Of a stretch of 64,000 nt of DNA, positions 1-9,352 are shown piece by piece. Numbering within the stretch: position 1 is the stretch's first letter; each line of letters starts with the position of its first letter. Origin of the DNA: Acinetobacter pullicarnis (lineage in GTDB: Bacteria; Pseudomonadota; Gammaproteobacteria; Pseudomonadales; Moraxellaceae); contig NZ_VCMZ01000001.1 of NCBI RefSeq assembly GCF_006352475.1, forward strand, positions 2,170,001-2,234,000. The letters run 5' to 3'. A program made the translations under genes and the position numbers. The notes below the pieces were generated by a model, which saw only the letters and a list, made by a program, of their open reading frames with translations, was not told the DNA's origin and did no database searches.

Positions 1-648
1 ATTGATGCGATCAGCCAATCGATCAGCTACCCCTTACAACGTCAATCACCGATTCCTAGCATTGAGAATGCGGCAATGATGAAAAATCGTTATAGCCAAG
101 TTTTCGATGTGCAATTGAGCCAGACAATTGCCAATTCAAAATTATCGCAATGGTCGAGTGTCGGATACCGTGGGGTGATGTTAGACAGTGGTCTAGTTTG
201 GTTAGATGGCCCTGAGATTCGCGCGATTAACTACATGAGTCCTGCCGAACAGCAGTATAAAAACAAGATCATTGCTCAACAAAAACAAATGCTGCATCCA
301 ACACTCAAGCAATTTAAAGACGTTGCCCTACAATTTAAAACAGAGAAATATCAAGTTCGTATTGATCAACTCTCCAATGGAAACTATCGCTATGCAGCTT
401 GGGCGGCATCAAAGGCTCAGTCCAGCAAACCTGATCTGATCCTCAATAATGGTAGCGTTACCATGGATGGATCAGGCGGTAATCATTTTTATCGCTTTAA
501 AAATGGTGCCTACCAATATACAGTTTATCGCTTTATCCTCGGTGCAGAAGACATAGACGTAGAACTGGTGGTTGAAAAGAATAGCAAAGAGATTCTTAAG
601 CAAGCTGGTGAAATTTTGCCATGGGTGATTTTAAAATCGAATCAATAA
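1..648 (+). CDS. Hypothetical protein, 5' end outside the window
   Basis: The reading frame is open from base 1, so the gene begins upstream and only about the last 215 residues are visible. The methionine at 76 is internal to this frame and I do not take it as the start. The visible part is soluble-looking, without membrane segments, rich in Tyr, Asn and Gln, and has a repeated aromatic pattern near its end (FYRFKNGAYQYTVYRF). I do not recognise a family. An enzyme-inhibitor or periplasmic protein would fit the composition, but that is a guess. The stop is followed by the CRISPR leader region, so no downstream partner is visible. Confidence 0.8.
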   Translation: MDAISQSISYPLQRQSPIPSIENAAMMKNRYSQVFDVQLSQTIANSKLSQWSSVGYRGVMLDSGLVWLDGPEIRAINYMSPAEQQYKNKIIAQQKQMLHPTLKQFKDVALQFKTEKYQVRIDQLSNGNYRYAAWAASKAQSSKPDLILNNGSVTMDGSGGNHFYRFKNGAYQYTVYRFILGAEDIDVELVVEKNSKEILKQAGEILPWVILKSNQ

Positions 649-699
649 AAAGGTGCTGAACGCATAATCATTTTGACAATCGCCCTTTTTTACCCCAAT

Positions 700-824
700 A
701 TTTAAAACACTCTTTAACAGCTCAATAAAATCAATGGTTTACAAACAACCTTAAAAACTTGGGGTTCTTGCTATTTTTTAAGTTAAATAGCTGTTATAAA
801 TAATTTTTTAGCTTTAAACTTACT
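700..824 (+). promoter_or_regulatory. Probable CRISPR leader
   Basis: AT-rich stretch directly before the first intact CRISPR repeat. It contains a -10-like TATAAA at 795-800 and a run of Ts just before the array. Degeneration of the last repeat at the other end places the leader on this side. The exact left edge is not defined by the sequence. Confidence 0.55.
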
Positions 825-972
825 GTTCACTGCCACATAGGCAGCTTAGAAAGCTTGAAAAAGTTGTGAACGTTACTCTGCCTACTTCACTGCCACATAG
901 GCAGCTTAGAAACCCAGCGCCATCTTTAATTGATTGGGTTAGTTGTTCACTGCCACATAGGCAGCTTCAAAT
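825..972 (+). CRISPR. Orphan type I-F CRISPR mini-array, 3 repeats and 2 spacers
   Basis: Three 28-bp repeats at 825-852, 885-912 and 945-972 share the core TTCACTGCCACATAGGCAG, which contains the CTGCC/GGCAG hairpin typical of type I-F (Csy/Cas6f) repeats. The two spacers (853-884 and 913-944) are both exactly 32 bp, the standard I-F length. Repeat 2 begins with C instead of G. Repeat 3 has lost the last bases of the consensus (TTCAAAT instead of TTAGAAA), marking it as the leader-distal end. No cas1, cas3, csy or cas6f gene lies in this window, so the array is an orphan here. It could be served by a cas locus elsewhere on the chromosome. Confidence 0.93.
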
Positions 973-974
973 AC

Positions 975-1007
975 AAAAAAGCCCCAGCAAATTGCTGGGG
1001 CTTTAAC
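975..1007 (-). terminator. Rho-independent terminator of aroC
   Basis: GC-rich 10-bp stem (GCCCCAGCAA, 981-990, with its complement at 992-1001) followed on the minus strand by a run of Ts. It lies just after the aroC stop and directly abuts the last CRISPR repeat. It may also stop CRISPR transcription on the plus strand. Confidence 0.85.
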
Positions 1008-1023
1008 GACGTTTAAATCGCTC

Positions 1024-2118
1024 TTATTTGGGTTCGATTGGATTAAAGGGTGCGATCACATCGGCATTTTGTGCACGGTTACGCATAAAATGGTCCATCA
1101 ATACAATTGCAAGCATGCCTTCCGCGATGGGTGTCGCTCGTACACCAACACAAGGATCATGACGACCTTTGGTCAGTACATCGGTATCCTCACCATCAAT
1201 GTTAATGGTCTTGCCCGGTGTGGTAATACTCGCTGTTGGTTTCAAAGCAATCGCCACACGAATGGTTTGGCCTGAAGAAATCCCACCTAAAATCCCACCG
1301 GCATGATTGGCCAAGAAGCCATCACCGCTCAATTCATCACGGCTGCTGTGTCCAAATTGTTCAGCGACTGCAAAGCCATCCCCAATTTCAACACCTTTAA
1401 CCGCATTAATACTCATCATGGCATGGGCAATATCGGCATCAAGACGATCGAATACCGGTTCACCCCAACCCACTGGGACATTTTCAGCTAAGATTTCAAG
1501 CTTAGCACCACAACTGGTGCCTTGTTCACGCAATGAAGTCACTAAGGCTTCAAAGCGAGGTACCGCATTGAGATCACCGCAGAAAAATGGATTATTCGGC
1601 ACTTCATTCCAATCGAGGGTTTGTGCTTGTTCGTTGCCAATTTGAGTGACATGACCGCGAATCACAATACCAAACTTTTCGGCAAGATACTTTTTAGCAA
1701 TCGCACCCGCAGCCACACGCATCGCGGTTTCACGCGCACTCGAACGACCACCACCACGGTAATCACGGAAACCATATTTATGCGTATAGGTATAATCGGC
1801 ATGACCCGGACGGAACGTCTGTGCAATGTTGCCATAATCTTTGGATTTTTGGTCGGTATTGCGGATCAGCAAACCGATTGAAGTCCCAGTGGTTTTACCT
1901 TCAAAAACCCCAGAAATAATTTCGACCTGATCGGGCTCTTTGCGTTGGGTAGCAAATTTTGAAGTGCCCGGTTTACGGCGATCTAAATCGTGTTGTAAGT
2001 CTTGTTCGCTCAGTTGCAAACCGGGTGGGACGCCATCCACAATGGCCATGAGCCCAGCACCATGAGACTCACCGCAGGTCGTAACACGAAAAAGTTGTCC
2101 GATACTATTGCCAGCCAT
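1024..2118 (-). CDS. aroC: Chorismate synthase
   Basis: Converts 5-enolpyruvylshikimate-3-phosphate to chorismate, the last common step of aromatic amino acid, folate and ubiquinone synthesis. It needs reduced FMN and acts in the cytosol. The 364-residue length is normal. The N-terminus [18 protein letters not shown] carries the first family signature, DRRKPG follows near residue 50, and the [12 protein letters not shown] stretch near residue 125 forms part of the FMN/substrate site. It lies 12 bp after prmB on the same strand, so the two are probably cotranscribed, and it ends in a strong terminator. Identification is secure from the motifs. Confidence 0.98.
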   Translation of the reverse strand: MAGNSIGQLFRVTTCGESHGAGLMAIVDGVPPGLQLSEQDLQHDLDRRKPGTSKFATQRKEPDQVEIISGVFEGKTTGTSIGLLIRNTDQKSKDYGNIAQTFRPGHADYTYTHKYGFRDYRGGGRSSARETAMRVAAGAIAKKYLAEKFGIVIRGHVTQIGNEQAQTLDWNEVPNNPFFCGDLNAVPRFEALVTSLREQGTSCGAKLEILAENVPVGWGEPVFDRLDADIAHAMMSINAVKGVEIGDGFAVAEQFGHSSRDELSGDGFLANHAGGILGGISSGQTIRVAIALKPTASITTPGKTINIDGEDTDVLTKGRHDPCVGVRATPIAEGMLAIVLMDHFMRNRAQNADVIAPFNPIEPK

Positions 2119-2130
2119 GTAGATGATTCC

Positions 2131-3144
2131 TTATACGTTTTGAAGTGATTGAATGAAGACATCACGGTATTGACGGCACTGTGCAGCGGTCAAAGCAAAA
2201 ATACCTGAACCGCCTTTTTGGAATTGCAACCAGTGCATATCCACGGTGTTAAAGTTTTGCTTCATTGCCCATTCAGAGTTGCCGACTTCAATCACGATTA
2301 AGCCATCTTCAGTCAAATAATCAGCCGCTTGCGCCAACATTTTACGCACCAAGTCGAGTCCATCTTGACCCGCAGCCAATGCCAGTTCAGGCTCATGCAA
2401 GAATTCTTGTGGCAAATCTGCCATGTCTTCTGCATCAACATACGGTGGGTTGGTCACGATCAAATCATATTGATTTTCAGCAGGGATTTTTTCAAACAAA
2501 TCCGATTCCATTAATGCAACTTGATATTGCATATTGTGGTGTTCGCTATTGATTGAGGCGACTTCTAAGGCTTCTTTGGAAATATCTGTTGCATCGACTT
2601 CCGATTCTGGGAAAGCATAGGCCAAGGCAATCGCGATACAGCCCGAACCGGTACACATATCTAAAATACGGCGTGGGGTAATCGCTAGTGGGTTTTCAGG
2701 TAGCGCATTTAATGCAGCACGCATTTGCCCTTGTTCATCGAGGAAGTACGGTGCAAAACGTTGCTCAATTAATTCGGCAATCGGTGAGCGTGGGATGAGC
2801 ACACGTTCATCTACATAAAAAGGTTTGTTGGCGAAATAAGCCAAATTGAGTAAATATGAGGTTGGAATCTTCTCGTTCACACGACGCACCAAGAGTTCCA
2901 AGAATTCTGCTTTTTCACTTGGCAACAATTTAGCATCTAAGATTTCAGGATTTGCACTCCAATCAAGCGAGAGAGTTTGCAATACCAATGCTGAACTTTC
3001 AGCAAAAAAATCTTCGGTTCCTTGACCTAAGTGGGCATCATATTGACGTAATGCTGACACACCAAAGCGAATAAAATCGCGAATCGTGCTTAAGTTTTCA
3101 GCTGCTTCCTGTATTTGTTCAGGGGAGATAGTCATTTGATCCAC
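2131..3144 (-). CDS. prmB: Ribosomal protein uL3 (L3) N5-glutamine methyltransferase
   Basis: SAM-dependent methyltransferase that modifies a glutamine of ribosomal protein L3. An N-terminal helical substrate domain precedes a Rossmann fold with motif I (LDMCTGSGCIAIALA) and the catalytic NPPY motif (IVTNPPYVDAEDM), both diagnostic of the HemK/PrmA-type glutamine methyltransferases. The 'VDAEDM' continuation and upstream position to aroC favour PrmB over PrmC. Start: a TTG at 3159 and an ATG at 3135 are also in frame, but GGAGG at 3153-3157 is 8 nt from the GTG at 3144 and 17 nt from the ATG, so I prefer GTG. It forms an apparent operon with aroC. Confidence 0.93.
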   Translation of the reverse strand: MDQMTISPEQIQEAAENLSTIRDFIRFGVSALRQYDAHLGQGTEDFFAESSALVLQTLSLDWSANPEILDAKLLPSEKAEFLELLVRRVNEKIPTSYLLNLAYFANKPFYVDERVLIPRSPIAELIEQRFAPYFLDEQGQMRAALNALPENPLAITPRRILDMCTGSGCIAIALAYAFPESEVDATDISKEALEVASINSEHHNMQYQVALMESDLFEKIPAENQYDLIVTNPPYVDAEDMADLPQEFLHEPELALAAGQDGLDLVRKMLAQAADYLTEDGLIVIEVGNSEWAMKQNFNTVDMHWLQFQKGGSGIFALTAAQCRQYRDVFIQSLQNV

Positions 3145-3159
3145 TAAAGGCGCCTCCAA

Positions 3160-3544
3160 GGGGCAAGTCGTTTAAAAGACGCTATCATACCCTGTTTTTA
3201 TTGTTTTTTTAACGGCATTGACGCAGTGTTATTGCAGAATATTGAATCATTTCGCGCTTAAGATCTGATTCACGACAGATAATCAGCAACAGTGCTGATT
3301 TTTTATACCAAAAAACATTTTCCAATCCCAATCGCGCTTATACGTGCGGTAAAGCCCCGAATATTTTTTCTGATTCTGTAGCTGCAATACACGCGAACGT
3401 ATAATCGCGCTCCCCATGCAATTTAATCTGTGTAAATCACAAGGGCTCGGCTAAGTTTTTCACGTTTGTAGTCAGCCAAACCGATTAAACCCAAAGGTTT
3501 AATCGTGTTTCTAAGTGGCCGTTCATGTATGTGATCAAATACCC
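3160..3544. other. Intergenic region with a perfect 9-bp hairpin
   Basis: No credible gene. The right part has an inverted repeat, GATTAAACC (3483-3491) and GGTTTAATC (3496-3504) around CAAA. It lacks a long T-run, so it is a weak terminator or a binding site. Many gammaproteobacteria carry an Smr-domain gene divergent from prmB; none is present here. Confidence 0.5.
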
Positions 3545-3769
3545 TTATTTGACTTTGAAAAAATGCTTTTCCGTCACCAGTTTAACTCGGATATTTCGAT
3601 ATAAATGATGTTTGCCATCCCCTGATTTACTCACCAGCATAAAAAATTCATCTGCATCGACCAATCGTGCATAGGTCTTGAAACCAAACTCAAGTTTTTC
3701 AGGCACCTTTCCTGCTGCGATATGTGCGTCAATTAGTTGATTAATTTTCTTGGTATCTAGATCATTCAT
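3545..3769 (-). CDS. Small hypothetical protein, 74 aa
   Basis: Short open frame with protein-like composition: an N-terminal amphipathic helix (TKKINQLIDAHIAAG), then alternating hydrophobic and charged residues and a basic C-terminus. No membrane segment or signal peptide, and no family recognised. There is no clear Shine-Dalgarno before the ATG. It is likely but not certainly real. It converges on nothing obvious and has no operon partner. Confidence 0.4.
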   Translation of the reverse strand: MNDLDTKKINQLIDAHIAAGKVPEKLEFGFKTYARLVDADEFFMLVSKSGDGKHHLYRNIRVKLVTEKHFFKVK

Positions 3770-4032
3770 ATGCTTAAAATCAATTGCTTAGATAGAATCC
3801 TGTTTGTAACATGCAATGTTTACATTTTTATTAAACTTGGCTCTCAGCTGCAGAATCAGGTTGAAAGACTGCGCTTTTTTGATATTTGAGGATATTATTG
3901 CTTCACTTCGAATGGATGCACTGCTGAGTTGGGCTTTTTGAATCAATCGCAACTCCTGCTGTATTAACGGCATTGCATCATCGCCAAGCACACGGCATCA
4001 TATACTCGAAGCTTTTGAAATAAGGACGGCAG

Positions 4033-4338
4033 ATGAGTTATAAGCACAATGATTTACACGCAATTCGTCAAAACTATTGGCAAGATGAACAGTCCGACAA
4101 AGTGCAAACTGAAAAACAGTATTTTCAACAACTTTTAACCACACATGGCATTTTTCAAAGCGCAACACTTGAAGATGCAAAGTATTTGTTTTTCACCTTG
4201 CCCAGCATCATCATTGTGAAAGGCTATGCACTCGGCTTTATGAGCAATTTGGTGAATGAGATGCTGACTGATCATATTGTCACGCACAAAACTGAATTGT
4301 CTCAACGTAAAGTCCTTAAAATTAAATACCGTCTCTAA
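4033..4338 (+). CDS. Small hypothetical cytosolic protein, 101 aa
   Basis: Begins at an ATG with AAGGACGG about 4 nt upstream, a good ribosome-binding site. The protein is soluble and charged at the N-terminus, with a hydrophobic stretch around residues 50-75 (YLFFTLPSIIIVKGYALGFM) that could be a buried helix or a weak membrane segment, and a basic tail. I do not recognise a family. It stands alone, about 140 bp before the ABC1-family gene on the same strand. Confidence 0.65.
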   Translation: MSYKHNDLHAIRQNYWQDEQSDKVQTEKQYFQQLLTTHGIFQSATLEDAKYLFFTLPSIIIVKGYALGFMSNLVNEMLTDHIVTHKTELSQRKVLKIKYRL

Positions 4339-4475
4339 ACATTTAACAAATGACTGCCTAATTTGATTAGGCTGGTTTATGTGAACGATTAGATTAAACT
4401 TTTTTTATACGTGCATACGCTGTAATATTCACTACAATGACTTATCTGCACGCTTGCCCAAAGGATTTAATGTTC

Positions 4476-5849
4476 ATGTCAGATCAGAACGATAAGCTTA
4501 AACAGTTAAAAACCTCTTCAATGGATCGACGCTTCTCAATCGCCAAAGCCTCTTTACTTGCAGGGACACGTTGGGCAGCATCAAATGCAAGTACGTTATT
4601 CTCAAGCGAAGAAGAAAAAGAAAGAAAACGTAAAAAAGCCATGAAAGAGCAAGCTGAATACCTGGTCGCAGAAATTGGCAAACTTAAAGGTTCAATCGTC
4701 AAAATCGGTCAAATGATGGCGCTCTACGGCGAACATTTTTTACCCGTAGAAATCACCCAAGCATTAAATACCTTGAACAATCAAACAGTAGCTTTGGCAT
4801 GGCCTGCGATTAAGCAGCATTTGGCGCTGCAACTTGGCTCAAAACTTGATGAACTCACCATTGATCATGAACCGATTGGTACAGCATCTCTCGCACAAGT
4901 ACATCGCGCTACACGTAAATCGGATGGCTTAGAACTGGTGCTAAAAATTCAATATCCAGGCGTTGCAGAAGCCATCGATTCGGACATGAGCTTGTTTAAA
5001 AACATGCTCAAACTCACCCGTATGGTGCCGCAAACCCGTGAATTTGATCAGTGGTTTGATGAAGTGCGTGAAATGATGCATCGTGAAGTGGATTATGCGG
5101 TTGAAGCAGCAACCACGCGACGTTTTGCTGAGCGTTTACAAGATGATGAGCGCTATGTAGTCCCCGAGATTGTCGATTACTTCTGTAGTGATCGGGTGTT
5201 GTGCATGACCTTTGAACGTGGTGTCCCGATTAACAGCCCAGTGATGTTGTCTCTGCCGCAGGATCGTCGTAATCGCCTAGGTGAAGCTTCGCTGGAAATT
5301 GCAGTTCGTGAAATTTTTGAATGGGGCGAAATGCAAACCGACCCGAACTTTGGTAACTACCTGGTTCGACTCGGTGATGGTCAAGCACAGGTCGATAAAA
5401 TCGTGCTACTCGATTTCGGTGCGATTCGCCAGTTTGATCAACAGTTGTTACGTGTTGCGCGTCAGCTCATTACCGCAGGCTACAATCACAATATCGATCA
5501 AATGGTGGATGCCATGACTGATTATCCATTTTTTGAAGGGATGCCTGCCAGTATTAAACCAGACATGGCCAAAGTATTCTTATTGGCAACTGAAGCGTTT
5601 AGTAGCATTGAAAACAACCCAGATTTACCACCAGGCGTGATGGATGCACATCAGCGCTATGACTGGAAAAAAAGTCAATTACATAGCCGAGTGATGCAAC
5701 GTGCCTCTAAGTCAATGGCCTCGCGTTATTTCAGTATTCCACCGAAAGAATTTATGTTTATTAGCCGTAAGTTTATCGGGGCTTATACCTTTATGACCGT
5801 AATTGAAGCCAAAACCAATGTACGTAAAATGATCACACCCTTTATCTAA
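4476..5849 (+). CDS. ABC1/UbiB-family atypical kinase-like protein
   Basis: Member of the ABC1/ADCK/UbiB family, atypical protein-kinase-like ATPases linked to ubiquinone and lipid metabolism. Visible motifs in order are: KxGQ region (GSIVKIGQMMALYG), the Ala-rich nucleotide loop GTASLAQVHRA, Lys in LVLKIQYPGV, the REVDYAVEA helix, catalytic QTDPNFGNYLV and metal-binding LLDFGAIRQF. About 457 residues, normal for the soluble bacterial branch. It lacks the two C-terminal membrane helices of true UbiB and is not near ubiE/ubiJ, so it is a paralogue rather than UbiB. Starts at 4470 and 4476 are both plausible; AAAGGA lies just upstream. Confidence 0.9.
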   Translation: MSDQNDKLKQLKTSSMDRRFSIAKASLLAGTRWAASNASTLFSSEEEKERKRKKAMKEQAEYLVAEIGKLKGSIVKIGQMMALYGEHFLPVEITQALNTLNNQTVALAWPAIKQHLALQLGSKLDELTIDHEPIGTASLAQVHRATRKSDGLELVLKIQYPGVAEAIDSDMSLFKNMLKLTRMVPQTREFDQWFDEVREMMHREVDYAVEAATTRRFAERLQDDERYVVPEIVDYFCSDRVLCMTFERGVPINSPVMLSLPQDRRNRLGEASLEIAVREIFEWGEMQTDPNFGNYLVRLGDGQAQVDKIVLLDFGAIRQFDQQLLRVARQLITAGYNHNIDQMVDAMTDYPFFEGMPASIKPDMAKVFLLATEAFSSIENNPDLPPGVMDAHQRYDWKKSQLHSRVMQRASKSMASRYFSIPPKEFMFISRKFIGAYTFMTVIEAKTNVRKMITPFI

Positions 5850-6097
5850 ATCCTGTCCATTTTTTTAAACACTTGGCTAACTTGATGAAAATTTATAATT
5901 TACGTCAGCTTAGCCAATTGATCGTTTTTCCAACTCAATCAATATATAAAAATAACGATAATTCAAGCGACTGATCTCTCCCTCGCCATTCTTCTACACG
6001 CAAACTTTGTTCAATCTACATGTCAGTGCCGACATAGTTTTTTTGATTTTCTCGTGTCAGCATGATGATCGAATGACAGGATGATCAGGACAATAAG

Positions 6098-7396
6098 ATG
6101 AATAAAATGGCAAACCAAGCCCAAGGTTGGAGCTTAGCACTACTCACAAAAATTGCAGGAAGCCAACTGATTGATCAACTCAAACTGAGAAAGTGGCTGG
6201 AAAAATCACTCTATCAAAGTGCCAAGCACAGTTTTAAGACACTCTCTCAAACTCAAAAAATTTTTCAATCACAACCGCAGCTCAAACAACAACGCTTAGC
6301 AAATCAAAAAAAAGACTTGTTTGATCTTCATTTAACCGAAGATCAGCAAATGACCTGTGATGCGCTCGGACAATTTGCAACCGAGGTACTCTACCCGCTG
6401 GCACGGGATGCCGATCAACATGAGAAATTCCCAGATGTCCTTTGGCAACATTGCAGCGATTTAGGTTTACATGACTATGCCCTCACCGAAGCTTTGGGTG
6501 GTGTGGCCACTGAAAAAAATATGCTCAGCAATGTGCTGATTGCAGAACAATTGGCACGTGGCGATTTTAGCCTTGCAGCCGGATTGCTCAGCAGTTTTAG
6601 TGTGATCAACTGTATTAGCCAATGGGGTTCAGCACAGGTGCAAGCCGATTTCTTGCCCGCCTTTGCCACACAAACTGATTTACGTGCCAGTTTTGCTGTG
6701 CAAGAAAACACCTCAGGCTTTAATCCGATGCAACTCAAAACCCAAGCCAGCATCAATCATCTCGGTGAAATTCAACTTCAGGGTGAAAAAACCTTGGTGC
6801 TTTTGGGCGAAACTGCCGATGTATTGATTGTGAGTGCCGAGTTCAACGCGCAACCCGATGTATTTGTGGTCAAACGTGATAACAGCATCCGCTGCAAAAA
6901 GTCACCGGCCATGGGACTTAAAGCCACAGAAACAGTGATGCTATATTTTGATCACACCCCTGCTCAGCGTTTAGGTGATCATGATTTTAATTATGCTGCC
7001 TTTCTGGATTTAGGCAGTTTGATGTGGTGTGCTTTAGCAGTAGGCAGCTGTGAAGCCGTTAAAAAATATTGTATTGAATATGCCAATCAACGGCATGCCT
7101 TTGGAGAACCGATTTCTCACCGTCAAAGCATCGCCTTTATGATTGCCGATATGGCAATTGAAATTGAAGCCATGCGCTTGTTGCTGTTTCAAGCTGCCAG
7201 TCTCGCAGAAGCAGGACAAGCCTTTCATCGTGAAGCCTATTTAGCACGACTGCTCTGTGCAGAAAAAGCCATGAAAATTGGGACAGATGGGGTGCAAATC
7301 TTAGGGGGGCACGGCTATACCAAAGAACATCCCGTGGAACGTTGGTATCGGGATTTACGCGCCATCGCGATTTTACATTCTGGCTTACACGCTTAA
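6098..7396 (+). CDS. Acyl-CoA dehydrogenase family protein with N-terminal extension
   Basis: FAD-dependent acyl-CoA dehydrogenase fold. Residues 1 to about 85 are a basic, Gln-rich extension not seen in short-chain dehydrogenases. The usual three domains follow. The C-terminal motif GGHGYTKEHPVERWYRD contains the Glu that aligns with the catalytic base of medium-chain enzymes. It is followed after 40 bp by a second dehydrogenase, so the pair is probably one operon. Substrate is unknown; the family includes fatty-acyl and branched-chain acyl-CoA enzymes. The pair might work as two subunits of one heteromeric enzyme, as in some steroid-degrading dehydrogenases, but this is inference. Confidence 0.88.
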   Translation: MNKMANQAQGWSLALLTKIAGSQLIDQLKLRKWLEKSLYQSAKHSFKTLSQTQKIFQSQPQLKQQRLANQKKDLFDLHLTEDQQMTCDALGQFATEVLYPLARDADQHEKFPDVLWQHCSDLGLHDYALTEALGGVATEKNMLSNVLIAEQLARGDFSLAAGLLSSFSVINCISQWGSAQVQADFLPAFATQTDLRASFAVQENTSGFNPMQLKTQASINHLGEIQLQGEKTLVLLGETADVLIVSAEFNAQPDVFVVKRDNSIRCKKSPAMGLKATETVMLYFDHTPAQRLGDHDFNYAAFLDLGSLMWCALAVGSCEAVKKYCIEYANQRHAFGEPISHRQSIAFMIADMAIEIEAMRLLLFQAASLAEAGQAFHREAYLARLLCAEKAMKIGTDGVQILGGHGYTKEHPVERWYRDLRAIAILHSGLHA

Positions 7397-7435
7397 GTGA
7401 AACACCAGCATTAAAAATAATAAGGACGATTCAAC

Positions 7436-8635
7436 ATGAATCTACAACAACCGAAAAAATTCCAATTACTGCTCGATCAGGCCCACCAAGCTGCGCGTCA
7501 CGTGCTGCGCCCAATTTCCCGTAAATACGATAAAACCGAACATGCCTATCCCATCGAACTCGATATGTTCGCCTCCCTTATCGATGGCATGAATGACAGT
7601 GGTGATGACCAAAATGCAGGTGCGGCTGTAGGCAAATCGGATACCCAAGATTCAGCCAATAAAAATGGTGTCAATATGGCCACCGCATTAAGTATTATCG
7701 AAATGTGTTATGGCGATACCGCTTTATTACTCAGCATGCCGCGTCAAGGCTTGGGCAACTCAGCCATAGCAGCCGTTGCGAACGAAGAGCAACGCTTGCG
7801 CTTTAAAAACATCTGGGCAGCGATGGCGATTACTGAACCGCAGTGCGGCTCAGACTCGGCATCAATACGTACCACAGCCACCCGAGATGGCGATGATTAT
7901 ATTCTGAATGGCGAAAAAATATTTGTGACCTCAGGTCAACGTGCAGACGCCATTGTGGTCTGGGCGACACTCGACCCCAAACTCGGACGTGCTGCGATTA
8001 AATCCTTTGTGGTACTGAAAGAAACCGCGGGAATGACCGTTGAACGCTTAGAACATAAGCTTGGGATTAAGGCCTCCGATACCGCCACGATTCGTCTGAT
8101 CGACTGCCGCGTCCCAGCCAAAAACTTATTGGGGAATGCTGATATTGAAGTCAGCAAAGGCTTTGCCGGTGTAATGCAGACTTTTGACAATACTCGTCCC
8201 TTGGTCGCAGCCATGGCGATTGGCTGTGCCAAAGCATCCCTTGAGCGCATTCAAGAAATTTTCAAAGATCAGCTCGATGCCAACTATGCCACTCCCTATT
8301 TGCACTGTTCGCATTTGGCCGCACAGATTTATCGGATGCAAGCCGAATGGGAAGCAGCACGGTTATTGACGCTCAAAGCAGCATGGATGGCTGACAATAA
8401 CCAACCCAATTCCCGTGAGGCGTCTATCGCCAAAGCCAAAGCAGGCCGCATTGCGAATGAAATCACACTGAAATGCGTCGAACTGGCAGGCAGTCTGGGC
8501 TATAACGAAGATGAATTACTTGAAAAATGGGCACGTGACTCTAAAATTTTAGATATTTTTGAAGGCACACAGCAAATTCAACAACTCATCATTGCACGAC
8601 GTGAATTAGGAAAATCATCAAGTGAATTAAAATAA
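7436..8635 (+). CDS. Acyl-CoA dehydrogenase
   Basis: Second FAD-dependent dehydrogenase of the pair, 399 residues. It shows the substrate-facing TEPQCGSDSASIRTTA loop near residue 140, the FAD-binding FVTSGQRAD region, and the C-terminal SLGYNEDELLEKWARD with an acid at the catalytic position, then the IFEGTQQIQQ signature. Initiation is preceded by AAGGACG, a good ribosome site. The acidic insert around residues 50-75 (DDQNAGAAVGKSD) is unusual. Substrate cannot be told from sequence. Operon with the preceding gene. Confidence 0.92.
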   Translation: MNLQQPKKFQLLLDQAHQAARHVLRPISRKYDKTEHAYPIELDMFASLIDGMNDSGDDQNAGAAVGKSDTQDSANKNGVNMATALSIIEMCYGDTALLLSMPRQGLGNSAIAAVANEEQRLRFKNIWAAMAITEPQCGSDSASIRTTATRDGDDYILNGEKIFVTSGQRADAIVVWATLDPKLGRAAIKSFVVLKETAGMTVERLEHKLGIKASDTATIRLIDCRVPAKNLLGNADIEVSKGFAGVMQTFDNTRPLVAAMAIGCAKASLERIQEIFKDQLDANYATPYLHCSHLAAQIYRMQAEWEAARLLTLKAAWMADNNQPNSREASIAKAKAGRIANEITLKCVELAGSLGYNEDELLEKWARDSKILDIFEGTQQIQQLIIARRELGKSSSELK

Positions 8636-8830
8636 CCACGGAGCAAGAAGCAACAAACTTTTGTTGAAAATCGACCAATATGCATTAGAGCTCTTTCATC
8701 ATTTTTATAGGTCCTGTGATTTTCTCCTCAAAACAGGAATTAAAACGACTTATGCAAGAGCGCTATTGCAAAGAATTCTGTTTTTGCTATAAATAACAGC
8801 CTCTTGTTTTAATGTTTGTGTTTTATCCAT

Positions 8831-9316
8831 ATGTATCAACTTCGCCCACTCCAAGCGCAAGACAATGCGCAGATCGCGCAAATTATCCGTGATGTTTCTA
8901 AAGAATATGGTCTTGCAGCCGAATCTGGCTTTGCCGTTGCAGATCCCATTTTAGATGACCTCTATGCGGTTTACGACCAACCTCATGCACAGTACTGGGT
9001 CGTCGAAAATCAACATGGTCAGATTTTTGGTGGTGGTGGACTTTCCCCTTTGGCCGGTGATGCAACCATTTTAGAAATTCAGAAAATGTATTTCCGACCT
9101 GAATTACGTGGACTCGGCTTTGCCAAGAAAATCTTAGACCAAGCCTTTGCCTTTACCGCACAACATGGCTTTCAAGCCTGCTATTTAGAGACGACGGCAT
9201 CTTTATGGCAAGCGGTCAAGCTCTATGAAAAGCTTGGTTTTGAACATCTAAATGTCCCCAAAGGCCATACCGGACATAGCCATGCCTGTGAAATCTGGAT
9301 GCTAAAAACGGTATAA
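8831..9316 (+). CDS. GNAT-family N-acetyltransferase
   Basis: Acetyl-CoA-dependent acetyltransferase of the GNAT fold. The protein starts YQLRPLQAQDNAQI, a typical first strand and helix. The acetyl-CoA pyrophosphate loop follows in the RPELRGLGFAKKIL segment near residue 95. The C-terminal KLYEKLGFEHL motif is the family's closing signature. 161 residues from the ATG at 8831; a TTG five codons earlier is less likely. Acceptor substrate unknown. Monocistronic, converging with the LysE gene. Confidence 0.9.
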   Translation: MYQLRPLQAQDNAQIAQIIRDVSKEYGLAAESGFAVADPILDDLYAVYDQPHAQYWVVENQHGQIFGGGGLSPLAGDATILEIQKMYFRPELRGLGFAKKILDQAFAFTAQHGFQACYLETTASLWQAVKLYEKLGFEHLNVPKGHTGHSHACEIWMLKTV

Positions 9317-9352
9317 TCGGTGAATTGCGGGCGGCTCTAATCGCCCTCCCCA

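Noticed and set aside
1-1023. cas genes next to the CRISPR array
   Set aside because: The only gene visible on the left is the unknown partial protein, and aroC lies to the right; neither resembles a Cas protein.
3788-3991. Minus-strand open frame of 67 codons with a GTG start
   Set aside because: No ribosome site and no recognisable domain; the composition is mixed. It may be a fragment, but I cannot support it as a gene.
9329-9346. Hairpin GGGCG/CGCCC between the GNAT and LysE genes
   Set aside because: Convergent genes need a terminator here, but the stem is only 5 bp and lacks a T-run, so I could not support it as a listed terminator.
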